Shown here one piece after another: positions 51,301-64,000 of a DNA stretch of 64,000 nt. Source of the stretch: Azadirachta indica (Eukaryota > Streptophyta > Magnoliopsida > Sapindales > Meliaceae); the NCBI GenBank assembly GCA_022749755.1, contig CM040447.1:11030087-11094086 (forward strand), written 5' to 3'. Numbering within the stretch: the first letter of the stretch is position 1; every line of letters begins with the position of its first letter. The position numbers were made by a program, and so were the translations under genes. Under the pieces are notes generated by a model that worked only from the letters and a program-made list of their open reading frames with translations, searched no databases and was not told the DNA's origin.

Positions 51301-54300
51301 ACTCATATTGTTGACTATCTGTATCAACACTTTGCACATCATTTATCCTCTGCTTTGTAGGCTGTTGTGTTGTTGAAGCTTCTACCTCAAGCTCTACCTA
51401 CTCACTGACACCATAGTCTTTTTAGCTATTGACTTATCCTCTTAACGGTCAAGTGTAGCAGACTCATTAAATGTAACATCCTTACTAATCACAAAACCTG
51501 AAGACTTCGAATCTATAAACCACAATCTGTAACTTTTCATTGCAGATGTATACCCTAGAAATATACATTCTTTGCCCTTAGTTCAAGTTTACCATCATTA
51601 ACATAAACATATATTAGGCAACCAAATACTCTAAAGTGAGTATAATCAACAAGTGTACTAGACCATACCCCAAAAAAAGTCTTACAATCAATAGTTGTAG
51701 ATGAGACCTATTCACCAAATAACATGTAGTACTAACTGCTTCAGCCCAAAATATCTTCGACAAATCAGAATGAAAAAGCATACAACGAGCTTTCTCTAAT
51801 AATGTTCTGTTCATACGTTCTGCAACTCCATTCTACTGTGGTGTCTTTACACAAGTGTGGTGTCTCATTATTCCTTCATTGCTATAGAACTCATCAAATT
51901 CAGAATTGTAATATTCTAAACCATTATCAGTCCTAAGACGTTTGACTTGTCTACCTATCTGCTTCTTAATCATCGTCTTCCACTACTTAAATATCTGGAA
52001 TGTCTCATCTTTGGTCTTCAAAAAATAAACCCAAATCATTCTAAAGTAATTATCAATAATAGTCATAAAGTATTTAGCACCTCCTTTTGAAGTCACCTTG
52101 CACGGGTCCCATAATTCTGAGTGCACATAATCTAATGTGCCTTACTGAACTTCACTCTAGTTTGCTTCCCAAAAATACAATGCTCACAAAATCTGAGATT
52201 GCCCAATTTTTCTTTGCCAAGTAGATCCTGTTTGCTCAATTTTGACAAATCTCTTTCACTCATATATTCAAGTCTCATATGCCATAATTTGGTACTATTC
52301 ATATTATTACTCCCAATAGTTACTGAAGCTGCACCTTGAACAATAGTTCCTTGAAGAATGTATAAACCACCACGTACACTACTTATCATATACACCATTA
52401 AGCCTTTTGCAATCTTTAAAACTCCATTTTCTCCATGAAACCTGAATCCCTTCGAATTCAAGGTACTAAGGGAAATTAAATTCTTTTTTAATCCTAGAAC
52501 ATGCCAACACTCTAATGTTCTGACTACATCATTAAACATTTTAATTTGAACCGTTCCAATTCTAACTACCTCAAAGACACGATCATCATCAAGATACACT
52601 TTACCACTCATTTATGAGTAAGTGACAAACCAATCTTTATAAAAACACATGTGAAATAAGGCACTCGAATTTATAATCTATTGATCCTTCCACTGTCCAA
52701 CAGAAACAAACAATACTTTACCAATACTGTCTGACCCATCATCCCCTGAAGTTTTAGTGATTACATTCGCAAAATTCTAACTTGTTTTCTTTTAGTCTTT
52801 TCATGAGGACAATCCCTTTTGAAATGACCCTGCTCACCACATCCAAAGCAGCATACCTTTTTCATCTTAGACTTTGATCTAACTTTATTCTTTTTCTTTT
52901 CAAAATTATCCTTAGATTGTGTTCTACCCTTTGACACCAAACTTTCACCTTTGCCATTTTCACTACCAGAAAATTACTTCTCTAGTTCTTTAGACTTCAA
53001 CGCACTTGACACATCTATCATGCTAATTAACTCTTTTCCATATAGTAAGGTATCAACAAATGAATTGTATGATGACCGCAATGAGCGCAACACAAGCATA
53101 GCTTGATCCTCATCCGAAATTATAATTTCTACATTCTTCATATCGATGATTACAGAATTAAATTCATCCAAGTATGACTTCACATATGTTCCCCCCTTCA
53201 TTCTCAAAGTATAAAATCTCTTTTTCAAATACAACCGATTATTTAGAGACTTACCAACATAAACCTCTTCCAATCTCTTCCATGCCTTCGAAGATTTTTC
53301 TTTACCTATAATTTCCGCAGCACATCTCCAATTACTGACATTTGGATTGCACTTAGAGCTTGCTCTTCTAAATCGGCCTTCTTTTCCTCCTTCATATCTG
53401 CTGGATACTTATCTTCTACTACCTTTTATAGCCCTTGAAATCGCATATACGCCTGAAACTAAATCTTTCACAAGCTGAAGTTGATTTTGCCATCAAACTT
53501 CTCCAGATCATATTTGATTGAAGAACCCATGATGAGAACTTAGTTTACAGACAAATCTCACTCTGATACCAATTTGTTATGCAAAATCAAGCAATCAAGC
53601 AAATAAAAAACACAAGAAATCAAAAATAACACTAAATTTATATGAAAAACCTCTGAAAAATTTTAGAAGAAAAACCACGGGAGAGAGAGACAATTTTCAC
53701 TCAAGAATAAAGACAATGTACAGTGCAATGTTCGTCCTAAATGCCTGAATATATATTCTGAGTTTTAGGTCGAATTCGGGCTACACTCGGGTCGGCTCAA
53801 GCCCATACAAGAAACAAACTCATACAACATATTTATATACACATATACAACACTGTAAAAGAGCGAGGGCATTGCCCCTTAACCCTCAACAAGGGGCATT
53901 TCACCCCCTTGCACCCCCGACGAGCTTTTTGGGGAGTTCAATTCCCGATGCGTTAGCGTACCCCAATATACAATATTGGTTACCAAATATGGGCCATAAA
54001 TTCTACACAGCTACTGAAAAATTAGCAAATAAATCGAAAGATGGAGACATTCCAAATATTGAGGTGTAAATCTCTACGAATGAGAGATGGCAGATCATTC
54101 CACCACCAAAAAAAAGAATAATTAAAACCATGATTAGATAGAGTATAAGCCACCTTATTCTCTTCCCTGTGAATATGTGAAGTATAAACTTCCATTTCAT
54201 TTAGCATCTAAAGACAGCTGTACTAGTGATTTTGCAGCTACCAAGGAGAATTGAATTCTTGTTTTCATAGACAAAGCACAACTGAGATAAAATCACATTC

Positions 54301-54692
54301 AATCTATAATTTGTGCCATCTGTGAGAGAAGGTTTGCTTTATTGCTAGAATTAGTGCTAAGAATTCTGCATAGAAAGTGAATTGATAAGCAAATAGAGCT
54401 GAAACCTACCTTGCTAGAAATCCCTTGTTATGATCCTGAAAAATGCCACCACAAGCTAAAGGACTTGGGTTATTTTATGTCGAACCGTTCATGTTAACTT
54501 TGATGCAAGAGAATGAAGGATGCTGCCACACAACTTCCAAGATATGAGGAGCTCTCCCTAGACAAGCATTGATTTCAAGTCTGGGAAAAGCTAAAAGGTC
54601 ATGGTAATGCGCTACATTTTTTGGGCAAGAGGAAGAAAGATTATGTACTAAAGACTTGCAATAGTATATCCCTCTAATAGAACTGAGATAAA
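48343..54692 (-). mobile_element. 5'-truncated LINE split by a copia element
   Basis: Flanked by a 12-base direct repeat tgtgtgtcagtc (48331-48342 and 54693-54704), and absent at the same place in A1 (near 4940). The left end has a T run (48344-48353), that is, a 3' poly(A) on the minus strand. Without the copia insertion the LINE is about 1.46 kb: the RNase H end of ORF2 (54022-54640) and a 3' UTR (48354-49109) rich in TGCTG-type triplets. Confidence 0.85.
49115..54007 (-). mobile_element. Ty1/copia retrotransposon
   Basis: 4893 bases, inserted into the LINE with a 5-bp target duplication cagct (49110-49114 and 54008-54012). Gag-pol lies on the minus strand in the order gag, integrase, reverse transcriptase, RNase H, which defines copia. 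It has an initiator-Met tRNA primer site. Stops and shifts break all domains, yet the LTRs are still clearly similar, so it is younger than the LINE and probably younger than the gypsy element. Confidence 0.95.
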
Positions 54693-57600
54693 TGTGTGTC
54701 AGTCTTTATTTGAAGAAACTTTGTCTAAGTTTAATTTTCCCTTAATGTACTCCATATGCATAAAATTTTGAGTTTTTTTTTTTATGCATATTCAATTTTT
54801 TTAAATACTTTTAAATAAGTTTTTTTTTTTTTAACGAAAGACTCTTTACTTGTGTGAATTTTTTTCCTACATTTTTTCAACTCGATTTGTTTAAAAGTAG
54901 AAATTATATAATATATATATATATATATATGAATGGCAATTGATTCCTATAATTCTCAATAGTACGCTGAATTATCTTCTTAAAGATGAACAGTACACCA
55001 AATCTTATTCTATTGTCTCTGGTATTTTTCTTTTTATGATTAGGTTATTGATATATAAAGTGAGTGGATTTGTGTTTGATTATTTACTGTCATGTGTCAA
55101 CACAATTGAAATTAAGAGATTTAAATGTCAAAAAATTCAACTAAATATTATCAAATACTTAGTTAAAAAATTGTAAAATTTTAAATTCTAAAATCAAATC
55201 ACATCACATTGAAACCAACAAGTTCAGTCTAGTATCGATTCCTTTCTTAAAGAACTAATATTTTTGGTTCAATTTTTGATACAATACAAAAAAAGGGGAC
55301 CATATCAAAATTAATTATTTTTAAGTTATAACACTAAAAATAATGTTGTTTTGGAATCTCAAAACAATATCGTTTTGTAGTTTAAAAAAAATAAAAGCAT
55401 GTAAGAAAAAAAATTTAGAGTTCAAAAGACTAATTTTTAATGTATAAATTATATATACAACTTATGAGTTGCATATTAAATTGATATGATAATATTAATT
55501 AATAGAAATATAAAGTTATTGACGACCCATAAAGGAGGAAGGGAAGCATTCTTAAAGAGCCCAATAAGTAGCAAAAAATCACATAAAGCCAAAGATTATA
55601 CCATCCTTTAGCATGATGGAATTAAGAAGTTTAACTAATATGAATAATGAGACAACACAAATTATATTATCACGTCATAATAGTTTAAACAAAATAGCTT
55701 GTATATATAAAAAGCTTTTATCTCAACATTTTTCATGAAGTATTTATAATTACATAATTTTTATTAATTATATATGTGTATTCTTTGCACAGAATATATG
55801 TGTTTTTCATTTATTGTAGCTATCATAGTTCAACAATAATATTAGTTATCAAATATTTTTAATAATAAAAGTTATGTAATTGGATACTTCTAGTCTTTAA
55901 TATTTTTTTTATAAAAAATTTGGATAGAAAAGAGAAAATTTTACTTAGGATCCGTTTAGTATAACTTTTCAAATAGAGTTTTTTAAAATAGACTTTTTAC
56001 CCGTAAAACTTTTATGAGTAGAGTTTTTAACAAAAATTTATTAATCGTTTGGTTATCACAAATAACTTTTGAGAAAAATTTGAGTAATTACTTTAATAAA
56101 TAAATTTTTAATGTTTTATTTTAAACAAATAACGTAGAATTTTTAAAATAAAGTAAGGGTATTTTAGATAATTTTACCTTTTAAAAAGGCTGGAAAAATT
56201 CTATTGACAAAAACCCAAATTTTGGCTTTCTTTTAATAGAAGAAAAACAGTTTTTTTTAATTTCTAAAAATTCTTTTTCATTATCAACCAAACGACATTA
56301 AAAAATTTGAAAAAAAATTTTATCATTAAAAAAACTTTTTTGGCCAATAAAAAAAGTAAACCAAACGGACACTTATAAAATATCAATTTTTATTTCATGT
56401 TATTACCCGAACTTGAGATGGCCCTCCAACCATTCAAGTTACACTTAGGAAACATTTCTAATCTTTATGATATTTATAAATCTATACATAAGAGAAGCGT
56501 GTGCATTGAGTTAAGTGAAAAGTTGGAATAGATTATCAATGGAGCTTTGCAACTAATGTTAATTTTCTTGCAAACAAGAAATTGTTCTAGTGCTACAAAG
56601 ATCATGTATTTTCTTTGGAAGGTACTATGTTAAAAAGGTCACCATGAATCAAAAGTTTCTCCCCTTACATGTATTTGAAGTTTACCCACGAGACTAATCA
56701 ATCAAGGGTTAGCTAGCACAATGGAAGAAATAAAAAATAGAAAAAGCCAGCCAAATCAACCTTGTTGTACGTCTTCTAAGTTCCAACCGTTTGGACTAGG
56801 AGATTCTTTCGTCGTTCAACACATTATTCGGACCTCAGCCCAAAAAATTTCAAATAATTTTGCCATATGCAATTTCAAACCATAAATATAATTACTACTG
56901 TGAGATTGTACAGATCCAAATGTGCAAGACTACCACGTCATTGTAAACATGAACTAAAAATTTTTGTTTTTTTATCAGTCCATAAATGAGATTGCACCTT
57001 ATTGCGCGGTTTCCCAGCGACTCTTGGAACTGCTCTACCGTAGGCGAAATCAGATTCAGGTTTCAAAGCTACTTTGCAGTGTATGTTGTAAATAGGTATT
57101 GAAAATGAATTTTCTCCTTAATAACCAAATATGGGCCGTGACTTACAAGTGCCCCATATACTGCGGCCTTACGTATTTTAAACCAAATCAGACGAAGGGG
57201 TGTAATTTGGATGCTAATCAGATGGATTTAGCTTGAGTCACCGATTATTATACTTCTTTTTTGGGCTGAAACAAAATGCCGAAGAACATCAAAGAGTCAG
57301 TATACGAAAGAAATGGAAGAACATCTAAAAGACCATGCATTCTGGCCATTAAAAACCGAAGAAATGGAGCAGGAATAAAAGAAAATGTTTGCAATTGCAA
57401 TTGCTTTAGTAATTTTACATCGTATCTCTATGATCAATAAGAACATGCAGAAGAAAAATAAAAGAATGTAGGAATCTACGGGATGTTGGGAAAGAGAATG
57501 AAGCAAGGAAACATATTTCAATCTCCTTGGCAGACAAAATTACAATGGGAAGAGTATCCTATCTACGACTAAAATCAGTTGAAGTATGTATTCACACCAG

Positions 57601-58251
57601 ACAAAACTTTCGGACTGTTTATTGATTGTCCTGTCAACTGACAGAGTTTGAAATGAAAGAACTAACTCTATTTTCATAATTGATAAGTAATATATTTACA
57701 ACAAGTTTGTTACAGAACCCATATCCAGCGCTGTTGAAAAGATAAAAGAATTAAGTCAAAATAATAAGTTGCTAAAACTAAGGCGATGATTAGGAGATGA
57801 TTTAATCTTCTATTGTTAACAACGTCCCAGTTCTTTATATGTTCTAACAATAAAACTTTGTCTTTTAACCCGACGGCATCTTATTTTCATCTTAAAGAAG
57901 ATGGACTATTGGACTCTCCCAAAAAGGATCAAACCTCAGTCCAAAAGAGCCCAAATACGTGTCTGACCCAACTGCAGAATTGAGTATTGCTGTGATGAAG
58001 TGCACATCAAGTACAAGGAATGCAGATTGATATTTGACGGTGATGATAGTATCACACACTGGAATTGACATAGGAAAAAATGTATATTGTATACTAGCGT
58101 TCTGATGATGCCAAAAAATGGTATATAGATATTTGTAACTCCAGTGCAGTCAAAAATTACAAGCTTTAACGCATGCGCAGCGGCCTTAGAAACTCGACAA
58201 TATCTTTTATTTTCCAGATTAAAATTGTGGTACTTGTTTAATAAAATCATG

Positions 58252-58308
<57 letters not shown>

Positions 58309-59086
58309 TTGATAGATGCCAAGTTGTCAAATAAGCGATGGTGGTCTTTAGTGAAATGATTGACGAGGGTTTTAATTTTTATGTGAAAGAGAAACGAGTG
58401 ACTTGATCTTCCAAAATATTAGTCAATTAGCTAGTATAATGGGGTTGTCATCACCATCCATATTACTTGCTGAATTAAGTTAAATTTATAAAAGCCCTTG
58501 TCTGGCAGGTCACACTGATTCTTGTTTGAATTAATGATTAGATTAATTGTTAATTAGTTAAATAATATTATAAATTAATTAGAGCACTTTGATTCTCTCT
58601 TTCGACCGGGGCAGGGGCGTGCCCTAACTCTCTCCCTCCCTCCCTCCCTTCCTCCCTTGGTATTTATAGCTGATATAACTTAGCCAATCGAATGAGGGTC
58701 ATTTTTTTAACATGCACTTATCAGTGGCCTCTCTTAGGCTACAAAAGTTGGTGACCATGCACATTTTTAAAGTTTTTTCTTTCTCTAATTTTCAATCATT
58801 TTGATTAAAAAAATTTCTTAATATTGTCTTAAATAAAAGAGTTAGTGGTTTCAGTTGCCCTTAGAGGACATATATTTTCAATCCTAACTAATGTTATTGT
58901 TTTGTATTGCTCAATTTCATTTATAGCTAAACACAGTAAAGCGTGTTAGATTTGTAAATTTATATATTCAATCTCATCACCGTCCAATTTATAAAAAGTT
59001 TTTGATCGAGTCTTCCAGTTGGATTCTGGAAATCTCGCTGTTTATAGTTTTCCAAGATATACTTTGGTTACATTCTTTACTATTTC

Positions 59087-59117
<31 letters not shown>

Positions 59118-59189
59118 TTACAAATTTAGGGATGTCTTTTGCTCCAAGTGGTCAGCTTTCCTCGCTCTTAAGTAACCTTTCTTAATTTC

Positions 59190-59222
<33 letters not shown>

Positions 59223-62200
59223 GTGACCACTGAGAAAATTTATTAATCTGAAAAACGGGAAAAGGAGGCAACACCTACTTAACTATGTGGCATAACAAAA
59301 TGAGTGTTATTCACACGCACGCGCGTGCATAGGCATAATGTGGGTATGTGTAAAACTAATAAAATAAATAAGAAAAAAATATTAAGATGCAAGTAGAAAA
59401 TAGTACAAAAGAAGCAAAGTACACCAACCAAATTTGCAATTTAGGAAACCATTAGTATACTTGATGTCATTTATTTTTTGTGTCCCAAATTTAAATATAA
59501 CTAAAATTTGAATTTAATTATAGTTTGAATATGAACTGTTAGAAAATAAAATGATAAATTAAGAGTATTATTAATAAATAAAATATTCAATTCATTACAT
59601 ATTTAATTATTAATATTTAAACTAAAATTTTTAATTTAATTATATTTAAATATTTTTAACAAATTTATAAATATAAATTAAAAAATAAATACCTTTTAAA
59701 CATTTCAATAATTTTGTTCAAAACATCAATTTAAAAAACAAATATTAGCTACTTAGACAAAAGTTTCCATCAAGCTAAGTTTACCAAGAAAAAAGAAACA
59801 AAAAGAACGAAACTTCTGAACTTCATAAGGACTGTCCAAAGTGGAATCCGTACAAATCAGACCCGGATTGTCGAGATTGATGGCACTATTATTACTTCTT
59901 TTGGCTTTGTTAAACTACATCTAGCCGAAAAGAAAAATCATATATAGAAGATTTTCCTATAATCTTACCTAACAAAATTCTTATTGGTCTTTAAAAATGG
60001 CCCAGATTTATTGAGACTTGGGGTTCGTATCTAGCTAATAGTTACTCTATTTGTTTAATTTATCATGATAAATTAATTTATTGAATTATATTGTAAATAG
60101 GAGAATAAAAAAGCCGAGTATTAAAAAATAAAAAAGTTAAAAAATAATAAAACAGTTAGTGGTTGCAGTCTGTTTTGGTGTGCCTCTTCTTACGCTTTTT
60201 TTATATGTTAATCGATTAAATATATATTGAATTCTTATCTCCTTCCTAATATTGTACATAATTTTAAAAAGAGTTTGGTTGACTCTTCCAATTAGGACCT
60301 GTGAATTTTTCTATTTATTGTTTATAATTTTATATTTCCAGGTACTTTAATGCTTTAGGATTGCTTCAAATTTAGGAATGTCTTTTGCCCAAATCGGTAT
60401 GCTTTCCCAGTTCTTTAGGCTAATCTTAACTGAATATTGTATATCTTTTAGTGTGTTTTTATACTAATGTATCACTTTTCTGTACATTCATACACATCTA
60501 CATATATGCATAAATCTTACGCATGTATACATTTAATTATTATTTATAGTTTAAACATTCAATTTAATTCATCCATTAGAGTGCGTGTATTTATATATGG
60601 GAAATATTGTTTTTTATAGAATAAAAATTTTCTATTTTAATTCTGTTTTCATTGCAGTTATTGGGTCTTTATATTTTATGTACAAGAGAGGAGGAGAGAA
60701 TATTAAATCTTTGTGTAATATATCTTTCTAAAAGTTTTTAGTGCTGTTGTACTATTGATTTATAATACAATACATGCAAACTTAAGCAATAATTGATTAG
60801 AAGGGTATGTTATAATGGAAGTACTATTGAAAGCAACTCTATTTTAATTTTTGGAGATGATCAAAAAGTTTTTTAGGCTCTTTGTCTTTTCTCCTTCTCT
60901 TGGCAGAGTGCTCAAAATTCATGCCATTATTTTGCATTCTCCACCTTAATCTAGGATGGAAAAGAAGTCAATTATAGTAACCTTTCTATAGTTTGTTGGG
61001 TTAATTTTTTGAAATCACTTGAGAAAACTTTTAGGTGGCTTTTGATGTTTTAATTTTAGGCACTAATAATATTACTTACTTTGAAGAAATCATGGTTGTG
61101 ATCTTGGTGATTGTGACCACTTTTGATAAGGGTTGGAGCAACTTGTGGTTTGAAGGTGACTCAATGCTCTTGATTCAACTTTTAACAATTTGGATACAAA
61201 TTCTCCTTAGCATGCATTTACCTAATTGTTGGATTAATTGCAAGGTTTGATAAGAATCAAATTAAGATACAAAATATCTTTTTCAAAATTATAAAAATCT
61301 CTTAAAACTTACTTTCTGATTTACAAGATTAAAAACGTCGATCAAAATGATGATGATGAACTACTATAATCAATCAACTGATTTATAAAAAGTGAATCCC
61401 TCATTTTATAATTTTGAATTAATCATTGTCGTTTTTAATCTTTGTCCATTATAAGCAGAGATTTTGTAACATGGTTTTATTATTAACAGAATACAATGTC
61501 TCTCTTATAAAATTATTTCAGGTTGTATTGTCTTTCATGAATCCTTGAAATATTAATACCCATAATAAGTTTTATGAGAGTAACAGTGCTACGGATTTGT
61601 TCAAAAATTGGGTAATTAATACTAATTCAAAATGGCAAACGTCCATTTAAACGTTCGAAAAATTCCGTTTTCATGATGTTGTCGGGTTTAATTTGCTAAC
61701 CATATACCGTTAATTTTAGTTGAGTTTTAGTTTTTTATTTTGTTTCTATTGTCTTTTTCTTTTGTAATATGGTTTTGTTTTTGCAATCTGTTAGTGATTG
61801 ATTAAATGATAATTACTTTGTTTTTTTAATACAAATCTTTTCGTTCTGTCGAAGATTTGATTGAAAGACTAAGAAAAGAATTACTGAATGAGTACTTTTT
61901 ATTTGAAGAGGGAGAGAGTTAGAATCATTAGAAGATGCACCTTTTATTTCCATAGGCTGTACTTTACAAACCTACGTACAATACATGAACTGATGGAAAT
62001 GATACCGTAAACAATATGCATTTGCATAAATAAGAGAAATAGCGAAATACAGTGACAAATTTCACATGAATCTAATTCTGCTGATGAACATCCAAATGGT
62101 ACTTGACCTTATTTATTTTGCACGGCTATGGCAAACGGCAGCGCTATCTCAAGGTGCCGTGGGGCGGAGATCGTCTTTAAATCCCGCAACGGAATCTCCA

Positions 62201-64000
62201 GCAGTATTACACACTTTGGATTTAACATCTTCTTTGTCTTGTGCAAAAGAATGGCCTATACCCGGACTACTTCCGGACTTGGTTGGCAGAAAATCATCTT
62301 TGTACACGACGGCTGCTGAGTCACCATAACTAAATGGCGGGAAGGTTTCTTTCATTCCTTCAGTGGAACTAATAGTTTCCTTGTTATGAATTGACTTTAT
62401 TTTCCTTCCTTCGGTGGAAAGAATTGCATGGCAGGAAATTAGTGCAAGAAGCAAAACAAGCTTATACATGGACTGGAGTTCTGCCATCGTTACAGGACGG
62501 AACAGTAATGAAATGATAGAATGAGAGAGCTGCTCAAGAAAGGTTTGAACTGCAGGAGACTTGAGCATAAAATTGCAAAGACGATCGATGATAATAACCT
62601 CTATCCCTTAGGTATTTATATATGTTCAAGGGTATGAGCAATGAGGATCCTAACCGCTCATTAAATCATAATATTAAGACAAGTGGACCAGCATCGATAT
62701 CAATTTGGACGGTTTGCATTACTATATACAATATCATTTGTAGCAGCAGCTTTAATATGTGGGACAGCTCTGGATTTCCTTAATTTTTTGCCCCAGATAT
62801 ATGATTAGATCTCCTGAAGATCTCCTGCTACTATATTTTCCATGATCATCATGCAGAGCTGAGCATGTTGTATTCATATTTTACCAGTTCCCAAGTTTCA
62901 TGTTATTGTTTTAATAATGATCATATAATAATGTCATATGGAAACAGTACTAACACTAATTTAAACAATTAGAGTTGAACTTATAGTTCATTGGGGTGCT
63001 CATTATAGGCTGACTGGGCCTATTTTTTTCCATAGTTAATTAAGTATTTATCTGTAGTAAGTAGAAAGCTGAAGACCATGAGTGCAATATGTGTAGGTTC
63101 TTGTGTTGTGAACTAAGGAATCATATATCCATTCAGTGATCTACCTCTTACCTTTGGCCGATGACTATGATTTAATCCAATAAAAGATCCGCGACAAGAT
63201 ACATCTTGCTTTTGCAACATAAGCTTTTAATGTCGTCTTAGGAACAAACTAACCCACCAAACTTGAAGTTCGATAAGTGACCTTTCATTCTGCTGAAATG
63301 TTAGTTGGTAATTGTTTGAATGTTGTGAGCGCGACAATTTATTAAGTTTTACCTTTTCTTTGACTTTTTCAGTTACGTATTCGCTTGAAGAACCAAAAGT
63401 AGCGTGAGTAACGACAATTGAAGAACCCAAAGCAGTGTGAGCTTGGAATAACGAAAATTAGCAAAGTTGGAAGCTCCACCACCACCGAAGTGCATCAAAA
63501 CTCGGGGAATTCCTCCCCTAGTCTATCCCAGTCCACTGGTCGAAATGTACAATTATTATATGTTTGATTGCCCTATGAACTTTAAATTGTTTATGGACTT
63601 ATTGCAAGGCTTCAAATGGGTTGAAAAGATTCCTCAAAGAGGTAAGAATTAATAAGTATGTTTCTTTCTTTAAGTAAGTTTCTTGAATTTTATGAACTTC
63701 AAGTATTTGCCGATCACTTTGTATTGGTTGGAGTAAGTTATATAATATGGTAAAGGGTACGTTATATTTTTATTTTCTAGCTAGTGTATCCACGAAAACT
63801 ATTTCATAGGAAACTGAAAGGTCAGAAAGCAACAGCTGATTTGATTTCGCAAATCTTAGACTAGCTATAGGTTTGGTTAGCTTTTGCTTATTTTTTATTA
63901 ATTGTATGCCTTCGTTTTTTATTTGGTTTTCATTTGGTGCTACGTATATTCATGCTCTTCTTTTTCGGGAATAAGATTTACAACGCTTCTTGTTTACATG

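Overview
This is an AT-rich plant nuclear window, almost certainly from a eudicot. Plant origin is shown by intronless CEP (C-terminally encoded peptide) hormone precursor genes, Ty1/copia and Ty3/gypsy retrotransposons, a plant-type LINE with a C-terminal RNase H, MITEs and a very low gene density. I could not identify the species.

The real genes are a local, tandemly expanded CEP family, all on the minus strand. Intact: CEP-a (2533-2886), CEP-b (6932-7282) and CEP-f (45555-45908), each with a signal peptide and one C-terminal [19 protein letters not shown] domain (CEP-b has N for the first D). Two more genes (36970-37308 and 62149-62487) carry a different domain, DFLPTKSGSSPGIGH, and a second domain cut by a shared stop codon. 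There are also two frameshifted pseudogenes (10047-10377, 41536-41867), a locus whose coding region is deleted but whose TATA box remains (around 14430-14516), and an orphan tandem array of CEP 3' ends (36256-36475).

Layout. The interval of about 3.4-38.2 kb is tandemly duplicated as 38.2-63.2 kb, with a visible junction near 38210. Copy 1 runs: A1 upstream flank, CEP-b, unit D1, unit A2 (CEP deleted), unit B1 with CEP-e. Copy 2 runs: A1-like flank (unit C), D2, unit A3 with CEP-f, unit B2 with the second two-domain CEP gene. The CEP-b block is deleted from copy 2. Units A1, A2 and A3 are themselves older duplicates. Each basic unit on the minus strand reads: conserved upstream block with a W-box-like core, TATAAATACC promoter, 5' leader with two AGCAACTTGCT palindromes, CEP gene, then a small conserved secreted-peptide-like ORF.

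Mobile DNA separates the two copies. Copy 1 alone has an 11.7 kb decayed Tat-like gypsy element (18514-30224, TSD catgt, with an antisense ORF) and two long inverted-repeat elements (about 16.43-17.47 kb and 32.66-33.72 kb). Copy 2 alone has a truncated LINE (48343-54692) interrupted by a 4.9 kb copia element (49115-54007, TSD cagct), plus two related Tourist-like MITEs in opposite orientation. The empty sites in the other copy define each insertion. All retroelement reading frames are broken.
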